This document shows positions 1-7,270 of a stretch of 14,168 bases of DNA, piece by piece (positions within the stretch are counted from its first letter, which is position 1; each line of letters begins with the position of its first letter). The position numbers and the translations under genes were made by a program. Origin of the DNA: DATFDN01 sp963767645 (GTDB lineage: Bacteria; Pseudomonadota; Alphaproteobacteria; Acetobacterales; Acetobacteraceae). Location of the stretch: contig CAVYEW010000013.1 of NCBI GenBank assembly GCA_963767645.1, forward strand, positions 1-14,168, in the 5' to 3' direction. The notes under the pieces were generated by a model. That model was not told the origin of the DNA. It worked only from the letters and a program-made list of their open reading frames with translations, and did not search any database.

Positions 1-69
1 CAAGTAACCATAGCAACGACTTCGATGCCGACCGATCGACGCCGGGCCTGCTCAGTTTCTGGCCCTACC

Positions 70-91
70 TGTTCAGTCCCGGAGTGTGATG
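70..91 (+). repeat. left terminal inverted repeat of IS copy 1
   Basis: 22 bp matching the reverse complement of 1061-1082 with one mismatch at position 20 of the repeat. The repeat overlaps a hairpin: GAGTGTG at 82-88 pairs with CACACTC at 93-99 across a 4-nt loop, just upstream of the transposase start at 126. Confidence 0.9.
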
Positions 92-125
92 ACACACTCA
101 GCCGTCAGGCAGCAAGGGACGAGCT

Positions 126-1087
126 ATGGGCCAGGTTCTTCACGGCAGCGCCACCACGACGGAGGCAGTGCGTCGCGCGATACAGCGGAGCCAAGAGAGC
201 GTGAGGGCGCTGGCCCGGCGTCACAGCATCAGTCCCAGCACCGTCCAGACGTGGCGCAGGCGCCAGACCACGGCTGATGCGGCGATGGGGCCCAAGCAGC
301 CCCGCTCGCCCGTGCTCACCCTCGAGCAGGAGGCCGTCATCGTCGGCTTCCGTCGGCATACCCTGCTGCCGCTGGACGACTGCCTCTACGCCCTCCAGCC
401 CACGATCCCAGCGCTGAGGCGATCGTCGCTGCACCGCTGCTTGCAGCGGCACGGCATCAGCCGCTTGCCCGAAACCGAGGCCGACAAGCCCGAGAAGAAG
501 CGCTTCAAGGCCTCCCCGATTGGCTACTTCCACATCGACATCGCTGAAGTGCGCACCGAAGAAGGCAAGCTGCGGCTGTTCGTCGCTATCGACCGGACAA
601 GCAAGTTCGCCGTCGCCCGTCTCGTGGAGAGCGCGGGCAAGATGGAGGCGGCCCAGTTCCTGCGCGAGTTGGTCGAGACCGTGCCTTACAAGATCCACAC
701 GGTGCTCACCGACAACGGCATCCAGTTCACCACGCGCGAGCGCGACATCCACGACGGCTGGCACATCTTCGACCGCACCTGCGGCGAGCACGGGATCGAG
801 CACGGGATCGAGCACCGGCTGACCAAGGTGAACCACCCTTGGACCAACCGCCAGTCGAGCGCATGAACCGCACGCTCAAGGACGCGACCGTCAAGCGCTA
901 TCACTACGTCAGCCACCACGAGTTGCGCGCCCATCTTCAGCTCTTCCTGGAAGCCTACAACCATGCCCGCCGCCTCAAGGCGCTGCGAGGCCTGACCCCC
1001 TACGAGTTCATCTGTCGAGCCTGGACCAAAGAACCGGAACCGCTCAGGGTAGATCCATCACACCACACTCCGGGACTGAACAGCTAG
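126..1087 (+). pseudogene. IS481-family DDE transposase, frameshifted (copy 1)
   Basis: Encodes an IS481-type transposase: an N-terminal helix-turn-helix region (about residues 20-45, 'SVRALARRHSISPSTVQTW'), then an integrase (rve) core with the first Asp in 'FHIDIAEV' (D138) and the second in 'LTDNG' (D196). The first frame ends at a TGA at 864-866. The rest, from 'VERMNRT' with the catalytic Glu (codon 857-859) to 'TPYEFICRAW', lies in the -1 frame, ending at 1087. The family normally reads 'WTNGQVERMN'; here one base is missing around 851-856 (CGCCAGTCGAG instead of CAGGTCGAG). No slippery heptamer is visible nearby, so a programmed frameshift is unlikely. Repaired length would be about 320 aa, normal for the family. 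The 4-residue block 'GIEH' is duplicated by a 12-bp tandem repeat at 789-812. The stop codon lies in target DNA. Confidence 0.88.
1061..1082 (-). repeat. right terminal inverted repeat of IS copy 1
   Basis: Reverse complement reads TGTTCAGTCCCGGAGTGTG followed by GTG; it matches the left end at 21 of 22 positions. The transposase reading frame runs through this repeat and stops at a TAG (1085-1087) lying in the flanking CTAG, outside the element. Confidence 0.9.
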
Positions 1088-1088
1088 G

Positions 1089-1387
1089 CCATCGCCGGCA
1101 GCCACCTACCGCTTCAGCGGCTTCACGCTCGACCGCGCCCGCGGCTCCCTGCACGCGCCGGACGGGCGGAGGTCTCGCTGCGCCCGAAATCGTTCGCACT
1201 GCTCCATTGCCTGATCGAGAACGCGGGGCGGTTCTTGGATCGCGACGCGCTGATGCGGGCCGTCTAGCCGGGCGTATTCGTCACGGACCACAGCCTCACT
1301 CAGTGCGTCAAGAAAGTGCGCCGGGCAGGCGGGATTGCCGGAGGCGTGAGACCGTCATTGCCGCCCGAGGCTTGGCGGGCGGGGTGA
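1089..1387 (+). pseudogene. remnant of a winged-helix (OmpR/CadC-type) regulator
   Basis: Reading from 1107 gives 'YRFSGFTLDRARGSL' and then, after a one-base loss near 1165-1170, the next frame gives 'EVSLRPKSFALLHCLIENA', 'DRDALMRAV', a TAG at 1265-1267 where the family has Trp, then 'PGVFVTDHSLTQCVKKVRR'. This is the recognisable N-terminal DNA-binding domain of Trans_reg_C regulators, as found fused to TPR or cyclase domains. The last part of the domain (the 'GYRF' wing) and everything beyond are absent; the frame closes at TGA 1385-1387 with unrelated residues. The 5' edge abuts IS copy 1, whose insertion or later rearrangement may have removed the start. From 1325 to 1408 I see nothing else recognisable. 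Confidence 0.75.
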
Positions 1388-1408
1388 CAACCGCTAACGG
1401 ATCGAAGC

Positions 1409-2257
1409 ATGGAGACCACCATCCATTTCATCTCCGGCCTACCGCGCGCCGGCTCCACCTTGCTGTCGGCGATCCTGCGCCAGAACCCGGCCTTCTCCGC
1501 CGCCATGACCAGCCCGGTCGGCTCGCTCTACATGGCGCTGGAAGGCGCCATGAGCCGGCGCAACGAGGCCTCGGTATTCCTCGATGCGGGGCAGCGGCGC
1601 GCGCTGCTGCGCGGCGTGTTCGCCGGCTACTACCATGCCGCCGGTCCGGAGACCGTTTTGTTCGACACCAATCGCCTGTGGTGCGCGCGGCTGCCGGCGC
1701 TGGTCGAACTGTTCCCCCGCTCGCGCGTGATCTGCTGCGTGCGCGACGTGCCCTGGATCATCGACAGCATCGAGCGTCAGGCGATCCGCAACCCGTTCGA
1801 GCCGTCGGGCCTGTTCGGCTACGAGACGGGAGGCACCGTGTACAGTCGGGTCGCGCGCGTGGCGGCACCGGACGGCATGGTGGGATACGCGCTGAACGCG
1901 CTGCGCGAAGCCTGCTTCGGACCGCACTGGGACCGGCTGATCCTGCTCGATTACGAGGCGCTCGCGCGGGCGCCCGGAACCGTGATCCCGCAGCTCTACA
2001 AGGCACTCGGCGAGCCCTTGTTCGACCACGATTTCGAGCATGTCGCCTACAAGGCGGAGGCCTTCGACACGGCCCTCGGCACGCCGGGGCTGCACGACGT
2101 CAGCGGCCGGGTGGAGTGGCGCCCGCGCCAAACCGTGCTGCCGCCCGACCTGTTCGAGCGCTTCGTCCCGGACTCCTTCTGGCGCAAGCCGGAGCCGCGC
2201 CTGGCCCAGATCCCGAGCATGATTTGGCGCGAGGACGCCAAATCCGCCGGCGATTGA
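1409..2257 (+). CDS. sulfotransferase family protein
   Basis: A 282-aa protein with sulfotransferase P-loop-like signatures. The 5'-phosphosulfate loop is 'ISGLPRAGSTL' at residues 8-18, and the 3'-phosphate-binding region is 'RVICCVRDVPWIIDSIERQ' at about 106-124 (R112 and S120 being the likely PAPS contacts). No signal peptide or membrane segment is visible, so the protein is probably cytoplasmic. Families of this kind transfer sulfate from PAPS to small molecules, lipids or glycans; the acceptor cannot be deduced. No strong Shine-Dalgarno precedes ATG 1409; the start is chosen because the P-loop lies at the expected distance from it. It stands alone, converging with the minus-strand gene at 2327 across 69 bp. 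Confidence 0.85.
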   Translation: METTIHFISGLPRAGSTLLSAILRQNPAFSAAMTSPVGSLYMALEGAMSRRNEASVFLDAGQRRALLRGVFAGYYHAAGPETVLFDTNRLWCARLPALVELFPRSRVICCVRDVPWIIDSIERQAIRNPFEPSGLFGYETGGTVYSRVARVAAPDGMVGYALNALREACFGPHWDRLILLDYEALARAPGTVIPQLYKALGEPLFDHDFEHVAYKAEAFDTALGTPGLHDVSGRVEWRPRQTVLPPDLFERFVPDSFWRKPEPRLAQIPSMIWREDAKSAGD

Positions 2258-2326
2258 CGGACTATCGCGGCGGCGCCGAGAGTACAGGCTATCCTTGCTG
2301 GCGCGCGTTTTGGCGGGAACCCTGTC

Positions 2327-4924
2327 CTAGGGTCCGGGGAGGATCAGCGGCTCGCTTTGGCCGTGATAGTGGGCGGCGAAGTCCAGGGCGGCTTTCGTGT
2401 AGCCTGTGACTTCCTCGCTGGCGCAGCCATGCTTGCCCAGTTTGGCCATGTCGTCCTTCGCCTCATCCGAGGTCATGATCGCCTGATTTACCTGCATCTG
2501 CTCCTCGGCGCTCGTGCAGCTGATGATGACGCCATAGCTGGTCTCGCGGCAGCCTGGGCGGTTGAAGACGGTGTTGATCATCAGCGCCATAGCGCGCTGC
2601 TTTTCGCTCTGATTGCGCACCTCGCCGCGCATCAGCCGGTCCACCGCGCGCTTGGTGGCCTGCAGCGAGTAGCGAAGCAGCACCGCGCTGTCGCCGCTGC
2701 CCTCCCGCGGCAGAATGCCCGGGCATTGCGCGTTGAGTTCATGCAGCGCAGTGGCGAAATACGAGATGTTATCGAGCCCGTCAGCGGCGACCTCCGGCCA
2801 GAGATGGCGGCGCAGCGACATCACGATATCGGGCCGACGGTAGCCCTCCGGATTATACGCCGCCTGCTTCGCGCTCACAGCGTCGCGCAACGCGCCATAG
2901 CGGTCCGGCACTCCGCCGGCACCGAACGTCTCCGTCGTGAATTTCAGCAGCCTTCGATTGGCCGCATCCGACAGCGGCAGGGCGGCGACCCAGGCCATCA
3001 ATTTCGGCATGGAGCGTCCGATCATGCCGTCAACAACCGCCGCGTAGTCCGCGCGATAGGCCTCATCTGCAGCAGTGTCGTCGGGTGGCGCGATGCCGTG
3101 CAGCACATCCTCTCTATGCCGCAAGGCAGTAATCTCGCCGAAGCGCTCGTACCCCGCCTCCCGCAACGCCGCGAGCCTTGCTTTCGCATCGTCGAAAAAC
3201 AACGGCCAGACCTGCTTGGTCCGGGCGGTCTCGACCTCCACGGCCGCCCTTGCCGCGAGTGCTGCCGCATCGGGATCATGCGCGTGGGTCAGCGCCTGCT
3301 GCATGTCGTGCGCGTCACGGGTCATGGCTTCCAGGCTGTCGGTACTGGCCGGCAGTGCCTTGAACCGCGCGATCATGGCGGCAACGATGGCGCGGCCGAG
3401 CACCGGGCGCTGCGCCGAGATGGCCTTCTGAAACGCGTCGCGGTCGCCATCTTCAAGATAATGCAGCTCGCCCTGCGTATTGCGCGCACTCATGGCGGCT
3501 TGGTCGAGGGTCACATAGCTCGCAGGCTCCGGTGGCAGGGCGGCGAGTTTCGCGAGCTGCGCCGCCGCGCGCTGCTGCGCCTCGCCCCGCAGCAATGGCG
3601 CCAGCTCCGCCCGCACCCAGTCCGGGACGATCCAGTTGTACTTGGGATCGTCGAGAGGCGTGACCGAGAACAGCTTGATCTGGCGCAGCAACGCGACATC
3701 GTCCAGCAGCGGCGATTTCTCCAGCCATTGCTTGCAGGCGCTTTCGATCGCCCGCATCCGCAAATGGTCGTCCACCCGCCATTGCTCGGCGGTGCGGCCG
3801 AGCACCCTTCGCTGTCCCTCCGTGTCGTACACGAGAGACGAAACGAAATAGCTGCCAATATGCAGCTCACGCCCGCTCGCTAGCCATTTCGAATAGGAGC
3901 GGCAATCGTCATCCGATGGCAGGCCCGGCGGGGCATAGGCTGCAGGCGGCAGCTTTTGGAGCAAACCCAGCGGATTCTCCGGCGTGTCGGCGCGGGCGAT
4001 ATGCCAGGCGCGGAAGCCCGTGCAATCCGGCCGCCCGAGCACGCTGCCGCTCAACCCGCCACCCGCCGCGCGCGTGCCGTCCAGCCCGAAGGTGGTGGAG
4101 TGGTTTATAGCGTCCGGCTGGTGGACCCAGGCCTGCGGTTCGAGATGCAGCTTCCCTGTACCGGAGGGAAAGTCACCCGTTACCCGAAACGAGCCTCGGA
4201 TCGCGGCGCCATCCGGGGCGGGGCCGAACTCGATCACGGCGGCCTGCGGGCCGGGTTCGGCTTTTGGCGGGATGACCACGCGCAGAAACGCATCCGCGCC
4301 GCCGCAACTCGTCACGCCCCGCCATTCATCGCCCGCCGGCGTGGCATCGGGCGGGGCCTGCATCGCATGATATCCACGCGCCAGAAGCTGCGCCCTCGCG
4401 CGCGCGGGATCGGGCTCCGCGGGCTGGCCCTGCTGGCGTTCCGCGCGGCGCTCCTGCCGGCGCTGCTCCATCTCTGCGCGGCGTTGCTCCATCTCGGCCT
4501 GCCGCTGCTCGCGCGGGCTCAGGCCGGGAGCATTGCCCGTAACAGGCGCGATGGCGGCAGGCGCGCCTGCCAGAGAAGCAGGCGGCGAGCCTTGTAGCGC
4601 GGCGAGCCGGCTTTGCAGCGCCGCGCGCAGGCAATCCTCTCGCCCGCCGCAGGCATCCCGCCGCCGCAGCCAGAGCCGTTGCTCGCGCCGTAGCGCCTCC
4701 GCCTCCCCGCCGCTCAGCCCGGCACTTTTCTGCGCATAGGCATGAGCGAGATCGAGATCCAGCTGCGCGAGATCGGGCGCCAGGCAGATCCGCAGCTCGG
4801 AGGCGGCGGTTGCCGCCTTGCAATCGAAACTCGGACCCTCCGCCCGTGCGCCGCGATGCGACGCCCAGGTTGCGACCGCGACCACGACAAGAAAAAGCCG
4901 GCGGCGCCTTCGAGATGCGGTCAT
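2327..4924 (-). CDS. exported protein with LprI-like N-terminal domain
   Basis: 865 aa. The start at 4924 is chosen over an upstream in-frame extension because GGAGG (4935-4939) lies 10 nt upstream and the N-terminus is then a signal peptide: an Arg-rich n-region, hydrophobic 'LFLVVVAVATWA', and probable cleavage after 'ARA' near residue 28. Residues about 33-110 resemble the lysozyme-inhibitor LprI/DUF1311 domain, with C35, C47, C92 and C98 plausibly forming disulfides. A charged Gln/Arg/Glu stretch at about 137-166 with two 'AEMEQRR' units suggests a short coiled coil. The remaining roughly 700 residues, including 'WRGVTSCGGADAFLRVVIPP' and several C-terminal cysteines, match no family I recognise. 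It probably acts in the periplasm; inhibition of host lysozyme should not be assumed from this domain alone. The DUF5666-type gene lies 171 bp upstream on the same strand. Confidence 0.8.
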   Translation of the reverse strand: MTASRRRRRLFLVVVAVATWASHRGARAEGPSFDCKAATAASELRICLAPDLAQLDLDLAHAYAQKSAGLSGGEAEALRREQRLWLRRRDACGGREDCLRAALQSRLAALQGSPPASLAGAPAAIAPVTGNAPGLSPREQRQAEMEQRRAEMEQRRQERRAERQQGQPAEPDPARARAQLLARGYHAMQAPPDATPAGDEWRGVTSCGGADAFLRVVIPPKAEPGPQAAVIEFGPAPDGAAIRGSFRVTGDFPSGTGKLHLEPQAWVHQPDAINHSTTFGLDGTRAAGGGLSGSVLGRPDCTGFRAWHIARADTPENPLGLLQKLPPAAYAPPGLPSDDDCRSYSKWLASGRELHIGSYFVSSLVYDTEGQRRVLGRTAEQWRVDDHLRMRAIESACKQWLEKSPLLDDVALLRQIKLFSVTPLDDPKYNWIVPDWVRAELAPLLRGEAQQRAAAQLAKLAALPPEPASYVTLDQAAMSARNTQGELHYLEDGDRDAFQKAISAQRPVLGRAIVAAMIARFKALPASTDSLEAMTRDAHDMQQALTHAHDPDAAALAARAAVEVETARTKQVWPLFFDDAKARLAALREAGYERFGEITALRHREDVLHGIAPPDDTAADEAYRADYAAVVDGMIGRSMPKLMAWVAALPLSDAANRRLLKFTTETFGAGGVPDRYGALRDAVSAKQAAYNPEGYRRPDIVMSLRRHLWPEVAADGLDNISYFATALHELNAQCPGILPREGSGDSAVLLRYSLQATKRAVDRLMRGEVRNQSEKQRAMALMINTVFNRPGCRETSYGVIISCTSAEEQMQVNQAIMTSDEAKDDMAKLGKHGCASEEVTGYTKAALDFAAHYHGQSEPLILPGP

Positions 4925-4934
4925 GGATAGTTTG

Positions 4935-4939
4935 CCTCC
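4935..4939 (-). promoter_or_regulatory. ribosome binding site deciding the LprI-domain start
   Basis: GGAGG on the minus strand, 10 nt before ATG 4924. It supports this start and the signal peptide that follows it, rather than an open extension of the frame to 5068 that has no export signal at its N-terminus. Confidence 0.7.
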
Positions 4940-5095
4940 GCGTGCAGCCCAGCCTCGCCAGCCGACAACACCAGGCCAGGCTGACGGCAGCGATCGAGCC
5001 GCTGCTCTCGGCGTTTGTGGGCGACCGGGAGCATGGCGGGTGAGATCAAACGCTCGCGACCGACGCATCAGGCGGAGGACTGGCGATGCTCGTCA

Positions 5096-5767
5096 TCACA
5101 TCGGCGGAACCAGGTCGCCCTTGCCGACGGCGACGAAATTTGCCGTCGCCTTGCCGTTGTCCTCGCTGGCGACGACGAACACGGGGGCGCCGTCCCTCAG
5201 CACCGCGCGGTCGCCCGGCTCCAGGCTGACGATGGGTGTGCTCGGCGGGACCACGATCTTCTGCTCGCCGCCCTTGTAGGTGACGGTAAGCTGCTTGCTG
5301 CCGGACTGCCCGGATGCGGCCTCGACATTGCCGTTGGTCATCTGCGTGTTGACCGGTCTGGCGCTCGCAGCCGTCGCGACCGAGCCGTTGGTCATGCTGC
5401 TGGACACGCTGCTCCCGGAGCCAGATGTGTCGGGCAACCTGTCCCAGGGATAGTGGCCCTCACCCGCACCGCGCATCGCCTCCGGAAAGACCACCACCTC
5501 CAGGGCGAGGAGGGAGTTTCCGGCCTCCTTCGTGGCGATGCCGACGAAACGGCCTTGGGCTACGTCCGACAGGTTCGCCTTCGTCACGGTGGCATATTTC
5601 GTGCCATTGCCGAGTGAAACCGTGACATCCTCGCCCTGGCGCGACTTCACGGTCATGGTGTCGTTGTTGAACGACTCGATCGTGCCGCGAACCCGCTCCG
5701 GCGCGGCATGGGCCGCGACCGTGACGGCGATGCCCGCCGCGAGCGTCAACCCGAACAGCCTTTTCAT
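5096..5767 (-). CDS. exported DUF5666-type periplasmic protein
   Basis: 223 aa. The start at 5767 gives a clear signal peptide ('MKRLFGLTLAAGIAVTVAAHA', cleavage about residue 21) and is preceded by GGAGGAGA on the minus strand. The body has two beta-rich segments: about 25-95 ('GTIESFNNDTMTVKSRQG', ending in the characteristic 'FPEAMRGAGEGHYPWD' at 94-109) and about 158-223 ('LTVTYKGGEQKIVVPPSTP'). They are joined by a Ser/Thr/Asn-rich linker containing the near-repeat MTNGSV (125-130) and MTNGNV (143-148). From memory, alphaproteobacterial homologues with the PEAMRG/GEGH motif are sometimes labelled 'metal ABC transporter permease', which is misleading because there are no membrane segments after the signal peptide. 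Function unknown. Divergent from the monooxygenase gene at 5887. Confidence 0.82.
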   Translation of the reverse strand: MKRLFGLTLAAGIAVTVAAHAAPERVRGTIESFNNDTMTVKSRQGEDVTVSLGNGTKYATVTKANLSDVAQGRFVGIATKEAGNSLLALEVVVFPEAMRGAGEGHYPWDRLPDTSGSGSSVSSSMTNGSVATAASARPVNTQMTNGNVEAASGQSGSKQLTVTYKGGEQKIVVPPSTPIVSLEPGDRAVLRDGAPVFVVASEDNGKATANFVAVGKGDLVPPM

Positions 5768-5795
5768 GCGACTCTCTCCTCCCTCACTTGTTCCG

Positions 5796-5824
5796 AGTAA
5801 CACCCAGGATCGCCCGATTGGCAA
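5796..5824 (-). promoter_or_regulatory. possible sigma70-like promoter for the DUF5666-type gene
   Basis: On the minus strand TTGCCA (5819-5824, 5 of 6 to the -35 consensus) is followed after 17 nt by GTTACT (5796-5801, 3 of 6 to the -10). It lies at a sensible distance upstream of the ribosome binding site and ATG 5767. The -10 match is weak, so this is tentative. Confidence 0.22.
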
Positions 5825-5886
5825 ACCGGCGCCCAGCGTGACGGACGCCCTCTCCTGCCCGATACTCCCGCGAAGGAGGACGCCCC

Positions 5887-7257
5887 ATGCGCCAGATGAC
5901 CCTCGTCGCCTTCCTGCAGGCGCAGAATTGCAGCAACTTCGTCGGCTCCTGGCGCCACCCGCAGGCTGCGCCCGACTTCACCTCGCCCGAATACTACCGC
6001 CGCGTGGCCCGCACTCTTGAAGACGGCAAGTTCCACCTCGCCTTCTTCGACGACCGCCTTGCCATGCCCGATCGCCTGGGCGGCGACCATGCCCACACCG
6101 TCGCGCACGGCATACGCTGCGTGAAGATGGACCCGGTGACGGTGCTGATGGTCATGGGCATGGCGACCGAGCGGCTCGGGCTCGGTTCCACCTACTCCAC
6201 AACCTATTACGAGCCGTTCCATGTGGCGCGCGTGTTCGCCACCCTCGACCTGATGACGGGCGGCCGCGCCGCCTGGAACGTGGTGACGTCGCTGAACGAC
6301 GGCGAGGCGCTGAACATGGGCATCGGCGCGCACATGGAGCACGACCTCCGCTACGACCGCGCCGACGAGTTCATGGAGGTGGTGCTCGGGCACTGGGATG
6401 CATGGGAGGACGACGCGCTGGTGGTGGACAAGCGGAGCGGCCTGTTCGCCCATCCCGACAAGGTGCATCGGCTGGACCACCAGGGCCGCTTCTTCCGCTC
6501 GCGCGGACCGTTCACCGTGCCGCGCTCGGCGCAGGGCCATCCGGTCATCATCCAGGCCGGGCAGAGCGGGCGCGGGCAGCGTTTCGCCGCGCGCTGGGCC
6601 GAGCTGGTGTTCGTCGCCTATCACGACCTCGATCGGGCGAGGCGCGACTACGCCGCGTTCAAGGATGCGGTGGCCAGCGCCGGCCGCGATCCGGCGCTGG
6701 TGCGGATCACCATGGCGTCCTATCCGGTGGTCGCCGAGACCCGCGCGGAGGCCGAGGACAAGCTCGCCCTCATCGAATCCCTGCCCAACGATATCGATCG
6801 CCTGTCATTGCTGTCGGAGCTGCTGAACTTCGACTTCGGCGCCAAGGGCCTGGACGAGGCTTTGACCGACGCCGAGCTAAACTCCATGTCGGGCGGGCAG
6901 TACCTGCGCGACCGCGTGACGCGCGCCAGCGGCAACCCGCACCCGACGGTGCGCGAGTTCATGCAACACAGTGGACGCGGCAGCCTGCGCGACCATCCAG
7001 TATTTTGCGGCTCGCCGCGCGACGTCGCCGACCAGATGGAGGAATGGTTCGCCGTCCCGGCCTGCGACGGTTTCGTGATCGCCGCCTCGCACGTGCCGGG
7101 AGCGTACGAGGATTTCGTGCGGCTCGCGGTGCCCGAGTTGCAGCGGCGCGGCCTGTTCCGCCGCGAGTTCGCCGGGCGCACCTTGCGGGAAAACCTCGGA
7201 CTGCCGCGGCCCGGCATCGGTGCGTTGCGGCTTGAGGGCGCGCGCGGCGCGGACTAA
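5887..7257 (+). CDS. LLM-class flavin-dependent monooxygenase (NtaA/SnaA/DszA type)
   Basis: 456 aa, the usual length for the NtaA/SnaA/DszA branch of bacterial-luciferase-like monooxygenases. The N-terminus 'MRQMTLVAFLQAQNCSNFVG', the 'FFDDRLAMPDR' segment (53-63), 'GRAAWNVVTS' (126-135), 'RYDRADEF' (155-162) and the flavin-contacting 'QAGQSGRG' (223-230) are typical. Such enzymes use FMNH2 and O2 to oxidise C-N, C-S or similar bonds in substrates such as nitrilotriacetate, EDTA or dibenzothiophene sulfone, and need a separate NAD(P)H:flavin reductase; none is encoded here. Cytoplasmic. ATG 5887 is preceded by AAGGAGG (5873-5879), 7 nt away. It leads a co-directional set with the GST, phosphatase and MBL genes, but a 133-bp gap containing a palindromic repeat separates it from the GST. 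Substrate unknown. Confidence 0.9.
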   Translation: MRQMTLVAFLQAQNCSNFVGSWRHPQAAPDFTSPEYYRRVARTLEDGKFHLAFFDDRLAMPDRLGGDHAHTVAHGIRCVKMDPVTVLMVMGMATERLGLGSTYSTTYYEPFHVARVFATLDLMTGGRAAWNVVTSLNDGEALNMGIGAHMEHDLRYDRADEFMEVVLGHWDAWEDDALVVDKRSGLFAHPDKVHRLDHQGRFFRSRGPFTVPRSAQGHPVIIQAGQSGRGQRFAARWAELVFVAYHDLDRARRDYAAFKDAVASAGRDPALVRITMASYPVVAETRAEAEDKLALIESLPNDIDRLSLLSELLNFDFGAKGLDEALTDAELNSMSGGQYLRDRVTRASGNPHPTVREFMQHSGRGSLRDHPVFCGSPRDVADQMEEWFAVPACDGFVIAASHVPGAYEDFVRLAVPELQRRGLFRREFAGRTLRENLGLPRPGIGALRLEGARGAD

Positions 7258-7270
7258 CAGGGTCTCTGCC

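Larger units (their letters stand above)
70..1082 (+). mobile_element. IS481-family insertion sequence, copy 1
   Basis: A 1013-bp element bounded by inverted repeats that begin TGTTCAGTCCCGGAGTGTG. It holds one transposase reading frame (broken, see separate entry) oriented plus. It is identical in length to the inverted copy at 13107-14119 and differs from it at two positions only (172 G versus A, 298 A versus G, read on the transposase strand). The right flank (1083-1088, GCTAGG) contains CTAG, the target known for IS481-type elements. The left flank (64-69, CCTACC) does not, so no direct target duplication is visible. Family assignment rests on the transposase sequence and the CTAG flank. 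Confidence 0.93.

Noticed and set aside
1..69. Gene content left of the first IS
   Set aside because: Too short; no start, motif or family similarity could be read in any frame.
105..836. Long minus-strand frame across the transposase (and its equivalent at 13353-14084)
   Set aside because: It is the antisense shadow of the transposase in GC-rich DNA, with low-complexity composition and no family resemblance. It is duplicated only because the IS is.
836..866. Programmed -1 ribosomal frameshift in the transposase
   Set aside because: No X-XXY-YYZ slippery heptamer is visible in the overlap, and the sequence fits a simple one-base deletion relative to family members; kept only as an alternative.
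1207..2409. 400-aa plus-strand frame overlapping the sulfotransferase gene
   Set aside because: Arg/Ala/Gly-rich shadow in another frame; the sulfotransferase frame has clear motifs.
2357..3883. 508-aa plus-strand frame opposite the LprI-domain gene
   Set aside because: Antisense shadow; the minus-strand frame has a ribosome binding site, a signal peptide and a recognised domain.
4925..5068. N-terminal extension of the LprI-domain protein
   Set aside because: The extra 48 residues lack export features and bury the signal peptide; GGAGG supports the start at 4924.
5764..6624. Minus-strand frame opposite the monooxygenase
   Set aside because: Antisense shadow with His/Val/Arg-biased composition; the plus-strand monooxygenase is unambiguous.
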